Positions 23,558 to 26,761 of a stretch of 26,761 bases of DNA are shown here, piece by piece. Positions within the stretch are counted from its first letter, which is position 1, and each line of letters starts with the position of its first letter. Origin of the DNA: a virus. The stretch is from IMG/VR virus record IMGVR_UViG_3300046804_004875, positions 1-26,761 of that record; one strand, 5' to 3'. The notes beneath the pieces were generated by a model. It saw only the letters and a list, made by a program, of their open reading frames with translations, was not told where the DNA came from and did not search any database. Position numbers and translations under genes: made by a program.

Positions 23558-23562
23558 AAATA
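23555..23562 (+). promoter_or_regulatory. Late promoter CATAAATA for gene 54
   Basis: NATAAATA element whose CAT is the reverse complement of the gene 4 start codon. It ends 26 bases before ATG 23589. Confidence 0.75.
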
Positions 23563-23588
23563 CTCCCAGAAATAAGAGGAAATTATCT

Positions 23589-24440
23589 ATGGCTTCCGCC
23601 TATGATAAAGTTAAGAGTTTGTTGAAGGGAGGAATCTCTAGGCCTACCCTATATCGAATTCAATTTTATCCCCCAAAATCAACTGGATTTACAGGCACTT
23701 CATCACTATTAACACTGAATGATTACTCAAAGTATCTAGTCAAAGATTGTGTTTTGCCTGGTTCTACTATTGTAACTTCTTCGGTCAAAGGTCAAAACAG
23801 AGTAGGTGTTTTTTATGAACAACCTATCGGCGTAACTTATGATGAAACATTGACAATGACATTCATTGAAAGAAGTGATTATTTTGTACATCAATTCTTT
23901 ATGCAATGGTTAGAATATGTCACTCCCGGCTTTAAACAGTCCTCACGGGGAGCTACAAATATTCATGTTGGTTATTATGATGAGTTCACGACAAAACTTG
24001 AAATTTATAAAATGGAATTGGGTAAGAACCCAAATCCAACCAGAAGAAATGGTCTGGAAAATACTTTAGTAGATAAAGTTAAATATATTATTCACGGGGT
24101 ATATCCAATCGATGTGAATACTATTCCATTATCTTCTGAAGCAATTGATAGTTATGTTGCTACTACAGTACAGTTTCAGTATGAAACTTTTTATATTGAA
24201 TATAATAAAGATAATATAGGTTCAAGAGTATTTCAGTCTCTGGCTGGTGATACAAACACTCAACAACTTATAACAACTACTTTGAATCAATTTGCACCAG
24301 TAGCTGATAGTGGACTAAAAGATTTTGTAGCTACACAAGGAACAAATCCCAATGGTTTATTTGTTGGAGCAGGTACACCCTTACCTACTCCACAGTTAGA
24401 TACTCCCGGTCAGGGGCCTCTATTTTTTGGTGAAAGATAG
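23589..24440 (+). CDS. 54: Baseplate tail-tube initiator gp54
   Basis: 283 aa from ATG 23589, preceded by AAGAGGA (23574-23580). An earlier in-frame ATG at 23544 would lie upstream of the late promoter and is rejected. It has the tail-tube fold shared by gp19, gp48 and gp54: TLYRIQFYPP near the N-terminus, CVLPGSTIVTS, YEQPIGVTYDETLTMTFIER and FFMQWLEYVTPG, then a beta-rich C-terminal half with DVNTIPLSSEAIDSY and TTVQFQYETFYIEY. In T4, gp54 sits on gp48 and starts polymerisation of the tube. The C-terminal 50 residues are Gly/Pro/Thr-rich. The choice of gp54 over gp19 rests on length and neighbours. Confidence 0.78.
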   Translation: MASAYDKVKSLLKGGISRPTLYRIQFYPPKSTGFTGTSSLLTLNDYSKYLVKDCVLPGSTIVTSSVKGQNRVGVFYEQPIGVTYDETLTMTFIERSDYFVHQFFMQWLEYVTPGFKQSSRGATNIHVGYYDEFTTKLEIYKMELGKNPNPTRRNGLENTLVDKVKYIIHGVYPIDVNTIPLSSEAIDSYVATTVQFQYETFYIEYNKDNIGSRVFQSLAGDTNTQQLITTTLNQFAPVADSGLKDFVATQGTNPNGLFVGAGTPLPTPQLDTPGQGPLFFGER

Positions 24441-24452
24441 TGGAGATTACTA

Positions 24453-24794
24453 ATGGATAGAATATCTCGCTTACTTAAAAAACTTAAGCCAGGAAATCCG
24501 GATTATTACATGATGAAACTACTTGATATATTGGAACCGGTTGGACTGGTTCCGGAAGTAGGAAAGTCTTATTTTTTCATCTATGTCGCAAAATCCCCGA
24601 ATATTATTTTTGACCGACATCCATTAGTTACTGTTAGTTATGTTGCTTCATGGGGATTCAGTGGTTATTCACATCACTGGAATAAGACACGTAATTATGA
24701 TTACTCGGAGATGATGTCACAGTTATATGAAATTAATGGTTCTGAATTAGGTTCGGCTGTAAAATATCCAGTTATGAAGGTAATGGGAGGATAA
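24453..24794 (+). CDS. Small protein between genes 54 and 48, unknown
   Basis: 113 aa, start preceded by GTGGAG. The pattern GKSYFFIYVAKSPNIIFDRH, then PLVTVSYVASWGFSGYS, looks like a small beta-barrel seen in other T4-like marine phages (GK-x-Y-x-F-x-Y-x-AK-x-P, D-x-HPL), whose function I do not know. It lies in a run of baseplate genes: gp54 ends 12 bases before it and gp48 starts 1 base after it, with the GGAGG inside its last codons serving as the gp48 ribosome binding site. A baseplate or assembly role is inferred only from this. Confidence 0.75.
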   Translation: MDRISRLLKKLKPGNPDYYMMKLLDILEPVGLVPEVGKSYFFIYVAKSPNIIFDRHPLVTVSYVASWGFSGYSHHWNKTRNYDYSEMMSQLYEINGSELGSAVKYPVMKVMGG

Positions 24795-24795
24795 T

Positions 24796-25623
24796 ATGCA
24801 ATTTCCATCGGATTTGGATATACAAGGTGATACAGAATATCTCAAAATAACACCATGTAAATATCGTGGAGGAAAGGCAACTCCGGATGGAGATAGTATT
24901 AAACTCTATATGCCATCTGGATTAGCATTCACAAATAGTCAAAAGTGGAATAGTGTAGATTATACCCCTCTGGGTAAATCTCTTTTGAACGAAGCTTCTT
25001 TTTTATTGGAAGATAATATATTAGACACTCTTAAAAAACCTAATGTATTATTAGAAAAGGGACGAAAATTAGGTGAATTTGCTGGTTCTAGTATAGGACC
25101 ATATGCAAGACAATTTGGTGCTGGTATTGGAGCAGGTGCATTACAAGTCTTGGGACAAGCAATGGGGGTGCAATCTAATTTTTCACAACAGGCTATTACA
25201 GGTTCAGTTCGAGGTGAAATTTTAAATCCACAGACCGAATTATTCTATGAAGCTCCTCAGCTTAGAGGATGGGGCCTTTCATATATGTTTGCCCCTAAAA
25301 GTAAAAAAGACGAAGAGATGATGCAGAAGATAATTCAGTATCTCAAAATGGAATCCAGTGCAAAGAAGAATGATGGGAATCCTTGGTTGTCTGTACCTAA
25401 AGTATTTCAAGTTGAATTCATGAAAGGTTCTTCACGAAATAAGAATGTGCCTCTACTCAAACCTGCTGCCCTACAACAAATAGATACGGTATTAAACCCA
25501 GGATTAGATTACTGGGCATCATTCAAAAGTGGAGGTCCAGTAATGATTGGATTGAATATGAAGTTTGATGAAATTGAAATTGTGTATAGTGATGACCACA
25601 AGGAAGGTAATTTAGGATACTAA
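24796..25623 (+). CDS. 48: Baseplate tail-tube cap protein gp48
   Basis: 275 aa, T4 gp48 is 364. gp48 forms the first ring between hub and tube. Visible family pattern: SIKLYMPSGLAFTNSQKWN near the N-terminus, a Gly/Ala-rich hydrophobic helix (about residues 97-125), then GEILNPQTELFYEAPQLRGW, GLSYMFAPKSKKDEEMMQK, and WLSVPKVFQVEFMKG before a C-terminal strand PVMIGLNMKFDEIEIVYSD. The NP-x-TE-x-FYEAP-x-LR stretch followed by F-x-PKS-x2-E is typical of the gp48/gp54 group. Start by GGAGG. It is probably cotranscribed with gp54 and gp53. Confidence 0.82.
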   Translation: MQFPSDLDIQGDTEYLKITPCKYRGGKATPDGDSIKLYMPSGLAFTNSQKWNSVDYTPLGKSLLNEASFLLEDNILDTLKKPNVLLEKGRKLGEFAGSSIGPYARQFGAGIGAGALQVLGQAMGVQSNFSQQAITGSVRGEILNPQTELFYEAPQLRGWGLSYMFAPKSKKDEEMMQKIIQYLKMESSAKKNDGNPWLSVPKVFQVEFMKGSSRNKNVPLLKPAALQQIDTVLNPGLDYWASFKSGGPVMIGLNMKFDEIEIVYSDDHKEGNLGY

Positions 25624-25624
25624 T

Positions 25625-26296
25625 ATGGCCAATCCAATATATTTTCAACAATTACCAAAGTTAAATTACCTGACATCTATTAATAATGCAGGAATAGGTC
25701 AGTTCACTTCAACAGCTAATATTTTTCGAAGAAATAGATTGAAGGATAGTGTATTCAAGTACGCTGCTTTCTATTACAATTACTCCATACAAGAGGGTGA
25801 GAAACCAGAAGACGTAGCTAGAAATGTATATGGTGACCCTGGACTATATTGGATAGTACTTCAAATCAATGACATTGTGGATGTCTATAGTCAATGGCCA
25901 TTAACTTCTTATGATTTGGACCAACATATATTAAATCTATATGGGTCATGGACGAATGCAGAACAGATAAGTCACTATGAAACAGTAGAAACGAAAAATT
26001 CAGTCGGGGATATAGTTCTCCCAGCTGGGATTATAGTTAGTTCTGATTATATCTTTAGGTATTTTCCGGACCCAAATAACAAAGTGATAAACGAAGATGG
26101 TGATTACGTTCAGTTATCATCGTTACCAATTTCAGTGAGTTACGCTGAAGTCGAAAGACGTAAAAATGAAGAAAAGAAATTAATCAATCTATTGGACAGA
26201 AAATATATCAATGATTATATTCGACTGAATAAATTTGAGATGGAGTCAATTGAAGAGAAAACATCTGATGTGGACCTTACTAAATTTTTGCAATAA
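25625..26296 (+). CDS. 53: Baseplate wedge protein gp53
   Basis: 223 aa, T4 gp53 is 196. gp53 joins neighbouring wedges around the hub. The hallmark is the LysM-like N-terminal part, YNYSIQEGEKPEDVARNVYG, then DPGLYWIVLQINDIVDVYSQWP (split here by function: the LysM helix and the following LQIN-(x)n-WP segment). A charged helix near the C-terminus (EVERRKNEEKKLINLLDRKY) is followed by INDYIRLNKFEM, common in phage baseplate proteins. It starts 1 base after gp48 and is followed by a terminator. Confidence 0.92.
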   Translation: MANPIYFQQLPKLNYLTSINNAGIGQFTSTANIFRRNRLKDSVFKYAAFYYNYSIQEGEKPEDVARNVYGDPGLYWIVLQINDIVDVYSQWPLTSYDLDQHILNLYGSWTNAEQISHYETVETKNSVGDIVLPAGIIVSSDYIFRYFPDPNNKVINEDGDYVQLSSLPISVSYAEVERRKNEEKKLINLLDRKYINDYIRLNKFEMESIEEKTSDVDLTKFLQ

Positions 26297-26324
26297 AAAA
26301 GAGGGCTTTAAAGCCCTCTTTTTT
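26295..26324. terminator. Bidirectional terminator between genes 53 and 32
   Basis: Perfect 15+15 palindrome, AAAAAAGAGGGCTTT followed by its reverse complement, between the convergent stops of gene 53 (+) and gene 32 (-). Confidence 0.92.
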
Positions 26325-26325
26325 A

Positions 26326-26761
26326 TTATTCAGCAGCTAGACGACTAAAGTAAGACATTGGGTCTTCTTCATCCTCTTCAACATCCTCTACTACCGGAGT
26401 AGTCTTGAACTTATTAGGATTGAAAGTTGGTTCGTCATCTTCGAACTTATTAGCCTTGGGGGTTTCAACTGGTTGTTGTTTCACTTCTGGTTGACTGGAA
26501 GTTAAACCCAGAACCATGTTCATTCGTTCTTGGAGTTGTTCACTCGACTTGTATTGACTTTCATCTACGAAATCAGCAAGTGCGTATTGCTTGTTGAATA
26601 CATCTTCGAGCTCGGAATCATCGTATCCTTCTAGAATATTAGGATTGGTGAATCCAGACTTTTCATATGACCAATAAGGACCATTCTTACTAATCTTTAG
26701 TTTGAAGTCAGCGCCTTCCTTGAGGTCAAAAGGATTGATAGGTTCTTCGTCCTCAAACTCT
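26326..26761 (-). CDS. 32: Single-stranded DNA binding protein gp32, C-terminal part
   Basis: The minus-strand frame is open from the right edge to TAA at 26328-26326, about 144 residues; the N-terminus lies outside the window. The segment NPFDLKEGADFKLKISK, then KNGPYWSYEKSGFTNPN, belongs to the OB-fold ssDNA-binding core of gp32. ALADFVDESQYKSSEQLQER follows and leads into a low-complexity tail ending in an acidic EDVEEDEEDP stretch and MSYFSRLAAE. Acidic C-termini of this kind recruit replication and recombination proteins. The internal ATG at 26523 is not the start. gp32 works with UvsW and gp46/47 in recombination-dependent replication. Confidence 0.88.
   Translation of the reverse strand, partial: EFEDEEPINPFDLKEGADFKLKISKNGPYWSYEKSGFTNPNILEGYDDSELEDVFNKQYALADFVDESQYKSSEQLQERMNMVLGLTSSQPEVKQQPVETPKANKFEDDEPTFNPNKFKTTPVVEDVEEDEEDPMSYFSRLAAE

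Noticed and set aside
23544-23588. Longer gp54 starting at ATG 23544
   Set aside because: It begins upstream of the late promoter, and ATG 23589 has a well-spaced AAGAGGA.
1-26761. tRNA genes, CRISPR array, insertion sequences, photosynthesis or other metabolic genes
   Set aside because: I read the intergenic stretches and protein frames for these and saw none; the inverted repeats present are short terminators.

Overview
The window is part of the genome of a T4-like marine myovirus, almost certainly a cyanophage of Synechococcus or Prochlorococcus type. The evidence is an AT-rich sequence with tightly packed genes, T4 core genes in recognisable form (uvsW, 55, 47, 46, 5, 26, 48, 53, 54, 4, 32), late promoters of the NATAAATA type, and a DUF3110-like gene (a family I know mainly from cyanobacteria and their phages) inserted between 47 and 46. 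No tRNA, integrase, transposon, CRISPR array or photosynthesis gene was seen.

Layout. 1-3083 holds the end of the UvsW helicase, a 164-aa late protein, a 141-aa Sm-like protein and the late sigma factor gp55, which sits behind a textbook sigma-70 promoter. 3109-6207 holds a 924-aa late protein with an HNH-like centre and a small acidic protein. 6278-9328 holds the gp47/gp46 recombination nuclease with the DUF3110-like gene between its subunits. 9397-14482 holds the spike and hub: a gp5 OB-domain protein without lysozyme, a separate beta-helix spike protein, a beta-rich unknown, a PAAR tip, gp26, and a -1 frame reached by an apparent programmed frameshift. 14551-21742 holds two large tail proteins with four peptidoglycan-hydrolase domains between them, and a gp27-like hub protein. 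21774-23557 is a minus-strand island (gp4 and a Gln-rich basic protein). 23589-26296 holds gp54, a small unknown, gp48 and gp53. 26326-26761 is the C-terminal part of gp32 on the minus strand.

How it works together. Early and middle genes (55, 47, 46) have sigma-70-like promoters. gp55 then directs host RNA polymerase to the NATAAATA promoters of the virion genes. Eight of these promoters end 23-30 bases before the start codon, and several are fused to the stop or start codon of a neighbouring gene. Perfect palindromic terminators separate the units.

The most notable points are: (1) a complete -1 frameshift signal at the end of gene 26 (T TTT TTC, 5-nt spacer, 16-bp stem-loop) joining it to a 61-codon frame, as in tail assembly chaperones of other phages; (2) a 1191-aa hub protein with GH24 lysozyme, amidase and GH73-type domains; (3) an M23 peptidase in its neighbour whose motifs are in circularly permuted order; (4) N-termini of two late proteins that look like T4 capsid-targeting sequences with an LxE prohead protease site, one of them on the HNH protein. 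All functional calls are from reading the sequence; no database search was run.
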